In this document: in pieces, positions 10,328 to 21,583 of the stretch
Position numbering within the stretch: the stretch's first letter is position 1
How the letters are laid out: the number at the start of each line of letters is the position of its first letter
Assembly: GCA_002104985.1 (NCBI GenBank)
Contig: MCGO01000234.1
Location: 1 to 56,579 of the forward strand
Source: Rhizoclosmatium globosum
Taxonomy: Eukaryota > Chytridiomycota > Chytridiomycetes > Chytridiales > Chytriomycetaceae
Direction: 5' to 3'
DNA: 56,579 bases
Translations under genes and position numbers: made by a program
The notes under the pieces: model-generated
The model's database searches: none
What the model was told of the DNA's origin: nothing
The model's input: the letters and a program-made list of their open reading frames with translations, nothing else

Positions 10328-13300
10328 AGAGGCACCATCAACAGTTTTTTCTCACTGAACGGCACATGTGGTTATATAGATAACTGGTTGCTTATTCAAC
10401 CCTAGGAATTGAGCAATTGTTACTTGGGCTGGAAGGCTTCATGACAAATAATTAGAGAATAGGGTTATCTCCACTCTTTAATGTTTAGATTAGCATTAAT
10501 CGCTATCAGCAAGTTAAACATGGGGAGTGTGTACAAAGGCAAATCAATTTTGGTGTCTTTAAAGGTACACAATGAATGTAATTTGCCTCAAACTTTCAGA
10601 ATTCGCAATAACAGCATCACTGTTTTCTGTCCTTGTAGACCCAAAACTGCAGATTGAGCAAGTACTGCTCAGATATCAACAAAACATCAAAAGTGAGGGT
10701 TGATTTGTTTGCTGAACTTGTCTGTTCAAAGATCATGAAGGTTTATTTCATTTACAGCTGATTTTTGGAAGGCCACAACATAAAATTTAGGATACAAGTA
10801 GAATTGAGAAAACAGACCAAGATGGCTGCTGTAGGGAATAAACACCTGAAGAAAACCAAAGAACCTGTTTGGAACTGCCCAATAACTGAAAACACTTCCC
10901 CTTCTCTTGAAAGAAGTGTCTGGAACAAAGTTTCCCACAACAAACATCATCCACTCTATTCAACTATGAGCAACACAAAGTCCAGGATGTAAATGGAAAC
11001 AACAAAAGTGTGTTCACAGATGCCACACCAGGCAATCCAAACCAAGAACTCTATCACCACCTCAATCCAATGGCTGACAATAGCTACAACAGTGATGTGG
11101 ACTATGTTCGTATGGATGTCCAACACAGGTGTGGGAAAAAAATTACCCAACTTGCATCAGAACACCTCAATCAAACCTTTATAAAGCCCCATTGCTTTGG
11201 TGGTACTTTTGCCTAATTATATTATTGCAATCACCTAAACAGTGTAGACTATGGAGATAGTTTTGAGTCAGCAAGCAAGAAATCTGTTCAGCTGGTGGTG
11301 GCAGCAATCATGGATTCTAGCCATGGTTTTTTACTCCAACTGCCCCTGATTTTGTTTGTGAAGGGAAATCACAGGTGGCTGGCCCCACGTCTGGGCTGTG
11401 AAGCTCAACACAAAGCTGACTGTGAAGGAGTTCCAACGTCTAATTGGAGAGACATTAACTGTATTATTCATATAGTTGTGCAGCTCACTCACTCTATTGT
11501 CCTTCACATTTATTGCCGATTGCTGAATGCAATACTTTCCAATGTTACATTTATCTCAATTTGAATGGAATCTTTTTCAAGAATTACTAAACCTTTTCTG
11601 TTACAAATAGTCTATACTTGTTCAGATGATTGGTTACCCTTAAATCAAATCTTAAGTTGATTCCTCAAGGCAAGTGTTGTGACACAAGTTTGAATGTAGG
11701 AAATTTTTCAATTCCAGTCACTTGAAGTCCTATTATGGCCAACAACATCAATCTTGGTTCTCTTCATGGCAACTGGAAGCCTTCTTACAGCTGCAGCAAT
11801 TGCTCATTTTGGTGAGAAAGTCACATGGCATGCTGCTGATTTATATTTTACAAAGCTGAATGTTTCTGTCTGGAATGTTATTGCTGACCATTTTGACCTG
11901 TGTCAACAAACTTGGACAAACTAAATGTGGACTTCACTATCCTGCTTTAAATCGCCACCATCACGTACATTCTTCTTCTTACTATGTATCAAATACCGGG
12001 GTTCCACTTCAACCATTGAAGGCAATAATGTCATGACTGTCATATTTCTTTTTCCAGTTGCCCTAAAACCTTAGAATCCTGTTAAGCCTATCACTTTGAG
12101 GATTAATTATATGGGAGAGATTGGCTTGAAAACCATGACTGGATTTTCAAGTCACAGTGAATAGCATCAGAGAGCTGTTATCCAAATACTGTTCAGTTTA
12201 TGTGAGAAGAGTTAAAGGTTCAAGTCTGGTATTTGTTTAGAACCCTGACTTGAAGTTGACTGGGGATCAAGTCGAAAATAACTGCAGATTGGATGATGCC
12301 AAACATATTTTGAGTGATTCTTGACTGTACTTTGACCGAGGTTGAGGTGTAAGCTTGAATAGGTGGTGGTGTGTTGGTCCACACACCTTACTTTTACATG
12401 CCTATCACCAATCCAAATGAATAAACCCCTTTTTGAGACAATTGGGATGAAAGCAATATGATACTTCAACATTTCCTTCCGTTTTTGTGTCCCGATCCAC
12501 TCTCTTCATATGTTTGACAGAGGCAAGTCCACCACGGAATAAGAAAAATATTCACAGGATACCTCAAAATTGGTAACGTAACTGTTCATTACAGAGCACA
12601 TGAATTTCTTCTAGAATCTCAGATAACCTATTTGATCTATATTTTTTGAAACAGTGTCCAGAAGTTTTCAAAGCATTTATTGTATGCTGCCATTTTAAAC
12701 TTGATGCACCATGATAAAATGATAACTTCTTGGTCTTTGGACGAGGTACAAAATTATTGATACTATCACTTTGTCTGCCTGGATTCTAAATTCTTTACAT
12801 TGAGAGATCGGTGGCTTTCTATCTGTTATCGAACAGCTTTCCAGAAGTTGAGTCGAGTGGCAGGTTTGAACCCAAATATGTGGGAAGCCCTTTGTTGAAT
12901 TTGATTCTTGGGAATCGAAAAGGAGGAGCGGTTGTGTCAGTGAAGTCGATGATTTTGTAGTACAAACAGACATTAAGAAACTCGACGCAGCTGTGGAGGC
13001 ATTAGTTGGAGCAGGATGGACGAGGGGGCCTATTTGGAGAGACACGGTTGATTATGGTTGAAGTTTATTGGAAGCCAGTTCCCTAACAACCGAGATACTA
13101 GGGGACAGGTAATTCAGTGCAACATTGTTATGTTTGGAGTTTGGTTGGTGGTACATCTTAAAGCTGAGTTGACATGTATACCCTGATTCTCCATTTTGCA
13201 TTATTAATAAATTTCGAAGTTTTAATACGTTTATTGTGCTTGAGATAGAAACTTCAATCATAATTCAATTAACCCAGTTTGGCTGTAGTTCTAAACGCTC

Positions 13301-14029
13301 ACTTCAGAACACCATCTCCTCCTCAAAACGCGTAAAGGTTTGGAAAGATATTCATTAGAATATGGAGATTGATGTGCGTGAACGTCAGGCTTCAGCTTTG
13401 CAAAAAACTGACGATTATTACTGCTGACCCTTTTTGACCCTTTTTGGTCAATTTAGGCCTTCTTCAGACAGACGTAACACATTATTTATTGGTACAATCA
13501 TCCTCAACACCCATCCAAATGAAACATGAGTATGATAAGCTCGATTGGTGATATTTGTGAGAATATTCATGTTTTCATTCAGTGTTAGGAATGGCAGGTC
13601 CGTTTGACTATGTGATGAGACCCCCTCAGACGACTCACAAATTTCGAAAAATGCATTCACCTTTTAAATGAGTTAAAACCACTATTTTAACATATTTGAT
13701 GCAAGTGGGAACCCCCAGAAGCCCTTGTTAGTAAAAAGAGGTTTAAAGTTGTTGCTTGTGATTTTGGTGCAACCAACTCTCACGGAATATTCCAATAAAC
13801 TCAATAAATGATTTAAAAAATGCAGCAGGTATATTGAGTGTTGAAGAAGAGAGTGATTATTAATTGAAACAGAAGAATTTCAAACACAGATCACTCAAAC
13901 ACCAAAACAACATTGCTTACGTAACAGAACCTATCCGACCAGTAAGAATCATTCCAAACTTCTATTTTATTTCAATTGGAATCTATTGATTGTATTGCTC
14001 TGACTCCAGTACCTCAGTATAAGTTTGTA
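10328..14029. other. Accessory region with no identified gene
   Basis: About 3.7 kb of mixed-frame short ORFs. Some stretches look like old coding sequence: about 10960-11215 (VFTDATPGNPNQELY and onward, plus strand), 11720-11925 (plus strand, hydrophobic stretch then DLYFTKLNVSVWNVI), and 12749-13058 (described separately). None matches a family I know. AATAAA signals occur, for example near 13205. I see no RNA gene, CRISPR array or simple-repeat block. Confidence 0.4.
12749..13058 (+). pseudogene. Possible decayed or unresolved coding exons
   Basis: On the plus strand one frame reads FVCLDSKFFTLRDRWLSICY up to about 12880, and an overlapping frame reads KPFVEFDSWESKRRSG through DFVVQTDIKKLDAAVEALVG to the stop at about 13058. 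The composition looks protein-like, but the two parts are in different frames and no single intron that joins them was found. The family is unrecognised. A polyadenylation-like AATAAA follows at about 13205. Confidence 0.25.
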
Positions 14030-14708
14030 TATTCAACATCCATATTATTGGCCCAACCCAACTAATCTCCACCATCTTCCAGAATGTGTCTAACTACAAA
14101 TACTGCTTCCTCCGTTTTTGACGTATTTGTCCTCGGTGCATACTTTGTCCTCACGTACCTGAACAACAAGTTAGTACTTATTCCACCAAGATATATATTT
14201 GACGTACCATCAGCCCAACCAAACTAATCCCCACAATATTCCAGGATACGTCTTAATACACATCCAACTCATTTCGACTGTAATATGCTTGCCCTCATGT
14301 CTCACGTGCCTATAGAACAAGTTAGTGTGTTTAGTGTATTCAACGTCCATACCATCGGCCCAACACAACAAATCCCCACCATCTTCCAGTATGTATCTCA
14401 ATACACATCCAACTCACTTCGACTGTAATACGCTTGCACTCACGTGCCTGTATAGTAAGTTAGTACATCCCGTGTATTCAACGTCCATACCGTCGGCCCA
14501 ACACAACAAATCCCCACCATCTTTCAGTATATGCCTCGATGTACATCCAACTCACTTTGACTGTAATATGCTCGCCCTCACGTGCCTATGTAGCAAGTTA
14601 GTCTGTTTCACAGTCACACCTTCCCACCAACCCAACTAATCACCTCAATCTTCTAGAATGAGTATAATTTAGCAGAAGAGTACATCAGATTTCTTGCACG
14701 CATATTGA
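14030..14708 (+). repeat. Tandem array of exon-plus-intron-like units (about 138 bp)
   Basis: Four to five degenerate direct repeats. Each unit has a 69-87 nt block (14083-14169, 14245-14320, 14390-14458, 14528-14596) followed by GTTAGT, a pyrimidine/C-rich stretch, in several units CTAAT near the 3' end, and TTCCAG or similar. These look like splice donor, branch site and acceptor. Two units are exactly 138 bp, split 69 + 69. The inner units keep one frame open with the motif NTHPTHFDC or close variants. A further GTAAGT donor lies at 14709 with a CTAACAG acceptor near 14782. No known protein is recognised, so the array may be an unknown gene or a non-coding transcript. Confidence 0.6.
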
Positions 14709-15077
14709 GTAAGTCAGTGAGCCCCACTTCAACGTAGTAAGACAGTACTAAGACTCACGCACTGCCACATCTCCACTAACAGATATGATCCTCGTACTGC
14801 ATCCCTATTCTCTCTCCTTTCTAACTGCTTCTTCGTGCTTATGGCCTTGTTGTGATTGGTGCAAACTAGGTGTCAATGATTTCCACCCACCACAACACAA
14901 CACAGAACTTACCATGCACATTGTCTCGCTATGATGGCATAAGCGATGCATTTACGCGCCGATTGAACTTTGTTGTTCTGTGTCCTTCTTGAGTGAAGTA
15001 CTTGGTGTTTTCAAGGCAGACATTGTCAACGGGGGAGTTGGGCTGAAAAATTTCAGCTATCCCCAAAGATGGGGCTG

Positions 15078-15085
15078 AGCAAAAT
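15078..15085. repeat. 8-bp target-site duplication, left of transposon dimer
   Basis: AGCAAAAT, found again at 28030-28037 exactly where the second copy ends. The flanks beyond it differ (GGGGCTG on the left, CACCCC on the right), so the match is limited to 8 bp. Confidence 0.85.
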
Positions 15086-15109
15086 GGTATGAGTGGAAGG
15101 CAGAGAGGT

Positions 15110-15176
15110 GGAAAAATCTGTTTTGTGAGAGATGGTGAGAGATGGAAGAGATGGGAGAGATGAAACAGATTTTTCC
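15110..15176. repeat. Subterminal inverted repeat enclosing GAGATGG repeats, copy 1
   Basis: Perfect 14-bp arms GGAAAAATCTGTTT (15110-15123) and AAACAGATTTTTCC (15163-15176) enclose about 39 bp of GAGAGATGG-type direct repeats. The structure lies 24 bp inside the element's left end and upstream of the transposase ATG. It is a candidate for transposase binding, recombinase binding or promoter control. Confidence 0.75.
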
Positions 15177-15234
15177 GTAGAACACAATCTGATTGGCCAG
15201 CGTCAGCAGACAAACAAGAAGACCCGTCAGCACC

Positions 15235-18200
15235 ATGAGCCCCCCACCAACGCGGCTTCACACTCCAGACGAAGTTCTCGCGGAGGCAGCGGCAGCCGGA
15301 GAGCCCGAGCCGGATGTGTTCGAGGAAACTGAAGAGGCACTCGAAGCCGAAAGCGCAGATATTGACCGCCTCAACGGCTACGCAGTCGCAGGCGTCGAAC
15401 TGGCACAAAACGACGAGGTCCAACAACCTCCTCCTAAGCGAGGAAACAACGCCTTCTTCAATCCGAACCCAGGTTATGTGCCAGCAACTTCTCAAGGGCG
15501 GTTGTCCTGGGCCTCTCGCGAACAAATGGAATTCGCGGAATATGTCGCTAAGCGAGTCACAACTCTTGGTAAGAGTCTGGTGGCAAAGGTATGCATCAAT
15601 AACATCATAATGATCATTTTCTGAACTCAAACCACAGCGAGACTGGACTTACGAAGTAGACGGACCATACCCAACTACTGGTCGATCGGGAGAGAAACTG
15701 ATGAACTTGAGGGAACCAAAGTTCGTCAATTACAGCTACAAGAAAGTTGTATTCTATGCACCATTGGAACAATTTGCCGAAGTAAGATTCCTCTCCCTCC
15801 ATCATCCTGCACGAATCTAATTTATATCAAGGATTGCACTGGCGTCAAGTGTCCAGATTGTGGGAAGACAGGCACCTGGAATAAGGATGGGCTGTCCAAC
15901 AACTTTCGAAGCGCATTTGGCGCGTCTGACCGTGAAATGGTCTTTTGCCAAAAATACGTCTGCGCGAAGCCAAATCAAGGCTGTGGGAAAAAGTTTTTGT
16001 CTTGGAACGCAAGGTTTCTGGCAGCACTGCCTGACAACGCTCGCAACGGTGGGTCTACAATGTGTCTTTGTCCTGTAACTTACGCATACACTTAGATTTT
16101 CCTTATCATACGAACACGGAAAATCAGGACAATAATACTGCCATGTTCGTAGAAAAAGATGTCATGGATAAAGTCCTTGCTGAACACCACCAAATTGGAT
16201 ATACTGGACTTTATAAATCATTTCGCCGTGCCTACTTCAGCAATTTTCTTCTAAAGCTAGTTCGCTATACATCTGACTTGAAGGCTTATAAGTCGCGTGC
16301 CATTGTGCCCCCGGGAACGAAGAAACAATCAACGCTCCAGTTTGGTCTGGCAACATTCGCTGCTCCCATTACGGAAGACCGCCCACTCATTGACGAGAAT
16401 ATTCCTACACTTCGGGATTATTGTATCAATCCGCATTGTTATAATGGTGGATGGCCAACGTACTCATTTCTGCGAGATGTCATCTTCAAACAACATTCAA
16501 GAATCATTCAGCCTATATGTGACCGAGTTCAAAGGAATGTTGTTGGAAAGACACTAGCTTTTGACGTTCACAAAAAGATTACAAAGTACGCGCAAGCTGG
16601 CGGGCAGCAGGTATTCAGTGGGTTGGGTGCTACAATGACGACGACCAAAGAAGTACCTGCTTGGGGACTGTTGGCTCGAGAAGCGGAGAGCGACATCGCA
16701 GAAATGATTGGCGATTACCCTCAAAGATTGAAAGAAAACAATATCGACGTCACTGCTATCTTCCTTGATAACTGCTGTCAATTTGCTCGAATATTTCGAG
16801 ACATTTTTGGCAATGAAAATCTCGACGTTTTCTTGGACCGAGCGCATATAATGTTTCGATATTCTGACCTGGTGGCCAAGGATCATCCACTGCGAGAACA
16901 ATTCATACGAGAGCTGATACAATGCTTTACGTACAAGGTTTGTTACTTTCATTTCACACTTATTGGATAGATGGTCTGACGTTTGATAACATTGATAACA
17001 AAACAGGAGTTTGTTCCACCTGATATGCGGTTTCCTGTTAAATCAAACAAATCCCGAAACTTTGTCACTCGATCATTTGAAGTACCTGAAATCGAGGAAA
17101 AATTAGCAAGCTTCATTGAAAAGCAATCAAAATACATCCCACCCCTCTTCGACTCTACCGCTGTTACCGTTGTGCACGAAAATCAGTTGGTTCATATACG
17201 TAAAGGATGCACTTTATTTGGAGCCAGGAGTCGCAATGATGAATATTGTATTCCTCGAGCTGGAGGTGGTTTTCTTGCGCCTCAAGGCACGTCTTCGTTG
17301 GAGGGTATGTTTCGCTGGCTCATGGCGTGGAATATGAAAGTTCCAGTGGGTCCCGGTACAACCATCATGCGGCTTGAATTGGCGTTTCTCAATGTCAATA
17401 TCACGTCTGGATCACAAATTCGCGGTGACAAGTTCCTTCAGCAACCTGGTGGGGCTTCCATTTGTTTTGATCTAATTGAGTATGTTCTTGACGGTCAAAG
17501 GACCAATTACCCCTCTCATGCTGCGAGCTTTCCTGTGTGGCCAGGCAAATTCGGAACCCCTCTCCTGAAAGTATCACCATCTTTGGATTCTCGAAACATC
17601 GAGTTACTAGGTACTGGTGTGATTCCAGAAGTTGTTCTTGCGTTGGCTCCGGTTAGTGCTATCCCTCGCGCATTACCTGAGAGATTTCCTGTTACGGAGT
17701 TTACGAGTGACGACGTACAATTTCAAGGTATGCTACTTGTGTCTTAATAATGGAGTCATAATAATGAAGTTTCCAGAACGAGAAGTGACTGCATCTGCAG
17801 AGAGTACCCAAGCGCAATTTGGTGATTCAGATCGTCCACTACTTTGTCACCGTACGTCGGCAACGTCTTTTCTTGATCTTAACAATATCGACCATATCCT
17901 ACGAACCGGATTGAGTACAAGTGAAAAAGCTCTGGCTGATACGTTAATCAGCCTCACAAAACTCTCGTCCAAGTCCAATGATTTGGCGTTTCAACGATCT
18001 TTCATACTCTGGAATGCAAACAGCGACATAATTGATTCCGTTGACGTGAAGCTCTTGGCGCATTGGTCTGTTTTGAAGGCAATTGTGAAAGACCGAGAAA
18101 AGGCTGCTGCATATCGAGCTTCCACTGGAAACCAATCTATGAGGCAACATGTGACCGAATCTTCATCACAGCTTGTCACCACCCACTCAACCGTTCCATT

Positions 18201-18698
18201 TCCTACTCCTCAGTTTGCTCCATATGTTTCCTTCCCGTTTCCCGCACAACATCCACTGTTGCAAAATCCGAATATTTCCAACTTGCCTTTCAATCAATAT
18301 CCGTATGATTTCTCGAATCAGTTACTGGATCCCCCACGAACGATTGCTACACCTCGCGTAATTGAATCGCTCCCTATAAACGTGCGAAAGAAACCAACGT
18401 GTAAACGTTGCTCAAAACAAACTTCCGGGCATAGTCAATCGTTTTGTGCTGATGGTGTTCGGGCAGTTGATGCTTCTGTGTACTCATTTGGTGGAACTTA
18501 TGATTCGCAGTGGTTTGGTAAGTCAATGTACCTCACATTCTCACTGCTTATTCGAATACAGAAACCGTTTACTTCCCATTTCTTTTTAAATTCGGGAGAG
18601 ACGCGCAGCTGGTTCCACAATGTTTGAGGGTGCTCCAAGATAGACAACCGCAGGTGTATTCACAGCTTTCAAAGAGCCATGTCAATACCTTTCTTTAG
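15235..18698 (+). CDS. DDE/RNase H-fold-like transposase, copy 1
   Basis: Seven exons: 15235-15588, 15638-15781, 15832-16048, 16096-16937, 17007-17727, 17777-18517, 18562-18698. All junctions are GT-AG with consistent phase, giving about 1051 residues. The order is: acidic N-terminus; zinc-binding domain from about residue 168 (CPDCG ... C-x6-C ahead of KKFLSWNARFLAALP); then a catalytic-like core with candidate acidic residues D395 (LAFDVHKK), D463 (IFLDNCCQF, followed by LDRAHIMFRY) and E618 (SSLEGMFRWL); then a C-terminal zinc knuckle at about 968-984 (CKRC-x6-GH-x4-C). This layout recalls large eukaryotic cysteine-rich transposases (KDZ-type and DUF6729-type families); the placement is inference. 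An AAATAAA signal follows at about 18711. No stop codons or frameshifts were seen, so it may be active. Confidence 0.72.
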
Positions 18699-19116
18699 CC
18701 TTTAATTTTTGAAATAAACTTGTTTCGTATCATAATCTTGGATGAATATATGGTTTTGATGTTTGACGTGAAACCCGGATGCGAATGATTCAGGAATCAA
18801 GCACGATTCCCTTCTTTCACTTTCGGAGATTTGTTTGTGTATATTTGAAGATAGCTTCTGTAAAGTTTCATCTGAACATCACGTATCTCTGTTGTGTGGT
18901 ATAAGTTGTACAGATTTCACATCCCATGAAGCTTTTTTTTTACGACAATCAAAGTTATTCGAAATCATTCAATTAGTGTACTGAAGAAAGGATTTCGCTT
19001 TCTGTTGTTCCGTTCGAATTCGAGAGAACGGGAAAGTTCAACCACAAAACATCTCTTCGCTTGTAGCATGAGACTTATGTATCCAACACCACCCAAAATC
19101 TAAATTTGTGACTTGA

Positions 19117-19560
19117 ATACATTTTTTTAGCTTGAATTGCTGTTTTGGTGCAATTGACTCTATAATCCAGCCTTATCCTTGTTTGACGCAACACCAGTTC
19201 GACGAACCAATATACACTCTAAACACACAAAACCCAGCGCGAACTAATGAAACAACTTTTAATAACTTCATTCGAAATGTTGGAATGCCTTTGATCAAGC
19301 TTGCACTCTGTAGACTATTTTCTTCTGATGACACAAAACGTGTTTTGACTTCGAATAATTGCGTGGATAGATCGTCTATATCAAATAAAATTGATATACA
19401 TGGATATAAACGACTCTTACTGTTTCAAAGCTGTTCAGATGAGTGTGTTTGTTATTTCGGGTTCTATGTTAGAATATTAAAATACAATGCGCTCATTCCA
19501 TCGTTAGTAAATAATCTCATAAATCGTTCGAGATGTATGCATTTGACAGAACGTCAATAG
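19117..19560 (+). CDS. Uncertain ORF in the transposon, copy 1
   Basis: Open for about 147 codons after a TGA at 19114, with no ATG in the first half. The beginning TTTTTTTAG at 19122-19130 looks like a splice acceptor, so it might be an internal or 3' exon of an unrecognised gene. The translation is Ser-, Asn- and Cys-containing with no known motif. It is listed because it is the longest open stretch between the two main genes. A chance ORF is quite possible. Confidence 0.2.
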   Translation: MHFFSLNCCFGAIDSIIQPYPCLTQHQFDEPIYTLNTQNPARTNETTFNNFIRNVGMPLIKLALCRLFSSDDTKRVLTSNNCVDRSSISNKIDIHGYKRLLLFQSCSDECVCYFGFYVRILKYNALIPSLVNNLINRSRCMHLTERQ

Positions 19561-19579
19561 TATTAGCAGGAGATTCAGT

Positions 19580-19611
19580 GATTCGTGTTGGTTTCGATTC
19601 GTGTTGGTTTC
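19580..19611. repeat. Perfect 16-bp tandem duplication, copy 1
   Basis: GATTCGTGTTGGTTTC occurs twice head-to-tail, about 470 bp upstream of the recombinase start. It is a candidate protein-binding or recombination site. Confidence 0.7.
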
Positions 19612-20084
19612 AAGGATATTCCGCGATACCAACTATATAGTATAGAGAAGCAAATAAACCTTTATTGATGAGGAAACTTAAGGAAGGAAAGGGATGAAGA
19701 GGCAGTAGTTGAATAGCTTTTAATATTAGGCTATTCGCCAATGGGGTACGCGCATTGTGGGCTTAAGAGTTTACGACCTTACGACCTAAGAATGTGTTCA
19801 TAAGACTCTCAAACGATCTTTGTTTCAAAGTGTAAAGAAAGTGTGGCTGTCATTCTTGTTTTGACTTCATCTTGCGTTGAAGAACATGAAACACTCAAAC
19901 TGACGATGAGGGGCCGTCATAACAAGTTCGATCTCGTTTGATGTTACATCAAATAGTATAATATCTCCTCGCATTTGTTATAAGTGAGGGAATTAATAAA
20001 GGAGGAAGGAAGGCTTCTTTCTTTCATCTTCTGGAAAAAGTCCAGCCTTTGTAAATCCATCCAGCTTCACGACGCCTCTCGGAA

Positions 20085-21345
20085 ATGAAAGTCAAGAACA
20101 AGTAAGTTCTTTGATTGAGCTGATATGCTTTACTTATCTGGGTTTAAAAAGATCTCGAGGGCAGCGCAAACAAAGCCGATTCGCCCAAGTCTCTGACTAT
20201 ACCTCTATCAATAAAACACCCGCCGAGCTCGCTTTGAGCATTAAAGCTGTCTTTGCTTCCTTATCCAAGACTGGGCTCGACAGTCCTCCATCAACAACAA
20301 CGAAGAAGTTGCGTTTTGTCATTTACACGCGTCAGTCAGCCCAAACGGCTCCGACCTCTCTCGGAAGCTCCATATCACAGCAAATTAAAATGATAAAAGA
20401 AATTTTGGAGGAGGCTGGCTTTGAATATCATCACGAGTATTTCAGTGACATTGCTTCTGGAGCCAACAAAGACCGTACCGGATTGAAACAAGCTATCGAA
20501 ACTGTGGAGAACAACGAATCCGTTGATGGCTTAGTAGTTCATACATTGTGTCGACTCTCACGGAACGCGTTGCATGCTGTAGTATTGGTGGACGACCTCG
20601 TTTGTAAAGGAAAGCATTTCTTGGAAGCTATCAACTTTGGGACCAGGCTCTTTGGACCATCCATTCCCGTGGAAATCGCGGTATTATTTTGTTGTTAATA
20701 TTTTCGTGCCTAAATACTTTTGATTCCATAGCAAGCTCGTTGGATACCATTTTTGAATCAGGCGGTAGCGGTTCAGTTTGAACGCCAGATTTCACAAACG
20801 AGATCTCGTGCGAGTGCTTTGAGCCGTAAACAGGATGATAAAGTTGTTTCCAAGGTCTCTGCCTTTGGTTGGAAGTTTGTTGGCAACAATGCTGAGGGTG
20901 CAAGACTCACAAGTCATGATATTAGCGAAATATACCGTCGCGGTGCATTGAAGTCATCAATCAAAGTGGTGGTGTGTCAGGAGGAAATGGACCAGGCGCT
21001 GTGGGCTATTGATGTTTGTCAAGAACACTATTTGGTTGAACAAACTGTTCCAAAACCGGCTGCCATATACGATTATGCTGTGAAAAAGAACATTTATAAA
21101 CGAACACGGTCATTGGCACCAGGTATCTCTTTCTTCCTTTGCTGCTTCCTTGGTTTGCTGTTCTCATCACCAACATAGAAACTCGACCACAACAAATTCG
21201 CAACTTCTCGCACAATATTAAGAGCTTTATTAAGCAATCAGTACTTCGAAAAGAGTTTCAGGGTCTGTTGGACCGATCGGTTAATTCACTACGTTCCAAA
21301 ATCGAGAGTATCGATTTATTCCCCAAAACCAAGACGAGTAAATAA
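20085..21345 (+). CDS. Serine recombinase (resolvase/invertase family), copy 1
   Basis: Four exons (20085-20101, 20152-20680, 20732-21122, 21179-21345), all GT-AG with matching phase, giving 367 residues. The resolvase domain is clear: the nucleophile motif YTRQS with Ser at about residue 68, SSISQQIK after it, IASGANKDRTGL, and HTLCRLSRN carrying the conserved arginines at about 140 and 143. Next comes the long-helix region AVQFERQISQTRSRA, typical of the E helix joining catalytic and DNA-binding parts, then a helical C-terminal part that I do not recognise. The family cuts DNA through a phosphoserine link and recombines specific sites. The first intron follows codon 6 (MKVKNK). Its role is inferred to be resolution or excision of tandem or cointegrate copies. 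Confidence 0.85.
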
Positions 21346-21555
21346 GCGGGGATTTATGCATTGAAGTTGTACAAGTGGTTTGGTCAGGTTTAGTCATGAG
21401 TCTGATTCTTGGTGTTTTCTCCCAACTATCTTTCTAAATTATAATCTGATTTCTAGCTCATTACTTTGCAGTTTTATAGGTTCTCATTAGCGCAGGAAAG
21501 GCCACCTCACCGAGCGTTTTTCGCCGATTTGACCTCCCCGATTGCCAAAAAAATC

Positions 21556-21559
21556 CAAA
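21556..21559. other. 4-bp spacer between the two transposon copies
   Basis: CAAA sits between the right end of copy 1 (…AAAAAAATC) and the left end of copy 2 (GGTATG…). It matches neither flank of the pair as a full 8-bp duplication, although CAAA is contained within AGCAAAAT. It resembles the short spacers at abutted ends of insertion-sequence dimers or circles. Confidence 0.75.
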
Positions 21560-21583
21560 GGTATGAGTGGAAGGCAGAGAGGT

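Larger units (their letters stand above)
18699..20084. other. Region between transposase and recombinase genes, copy 1
   Basis: About 1.39 kb. It holds the transposase 3' end, an uncertain ORF (19117-19560), a 16-bp tandem repeat (19580-19611), a doubled TTACGACC at about 19772-19788, and the upstream region of the recombinase gene. By analogy with resolvase-encoding transposons, a recombination (res) site could lie here; the sequence does not prove it. Confidence 0.4.
15086..21555 (+). mobile_element. Two-gene DNA transposon, copy 1 (transposase + serine recombinase)
   Basis: The 6470-bp unit begins GGTATGAGTGG and ends CCAAAAAAATC. These ends are defined by comparison with copy 2 (period 6474 bp) and by the 8-bp duplication around the pair. 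It holds, in the same orientation, a multi-exon DDE-like transposase gene (15235-18698) and a serine recombinase gene (20085-21345). No long terminal inverted repeat is evident: the two ends do not match in inverted orientation beyond short subterminal GAGGTGG/CCACCTC. The 8-bp duplication is a size made by several DDE superfamilies and is not expected from serine recombinase integration. Confidence 0.85.

Noticed and set aside
14929..15630. 233-codon minus-strand ORF crossing the left end of transposon copy 1
   Set aside because: It is antisense to transposase exon 1 and spans the insertion boundary; the copy 2 version has a different C-terminus set by the neighbouring sequence. It is a shadow of the real gene.
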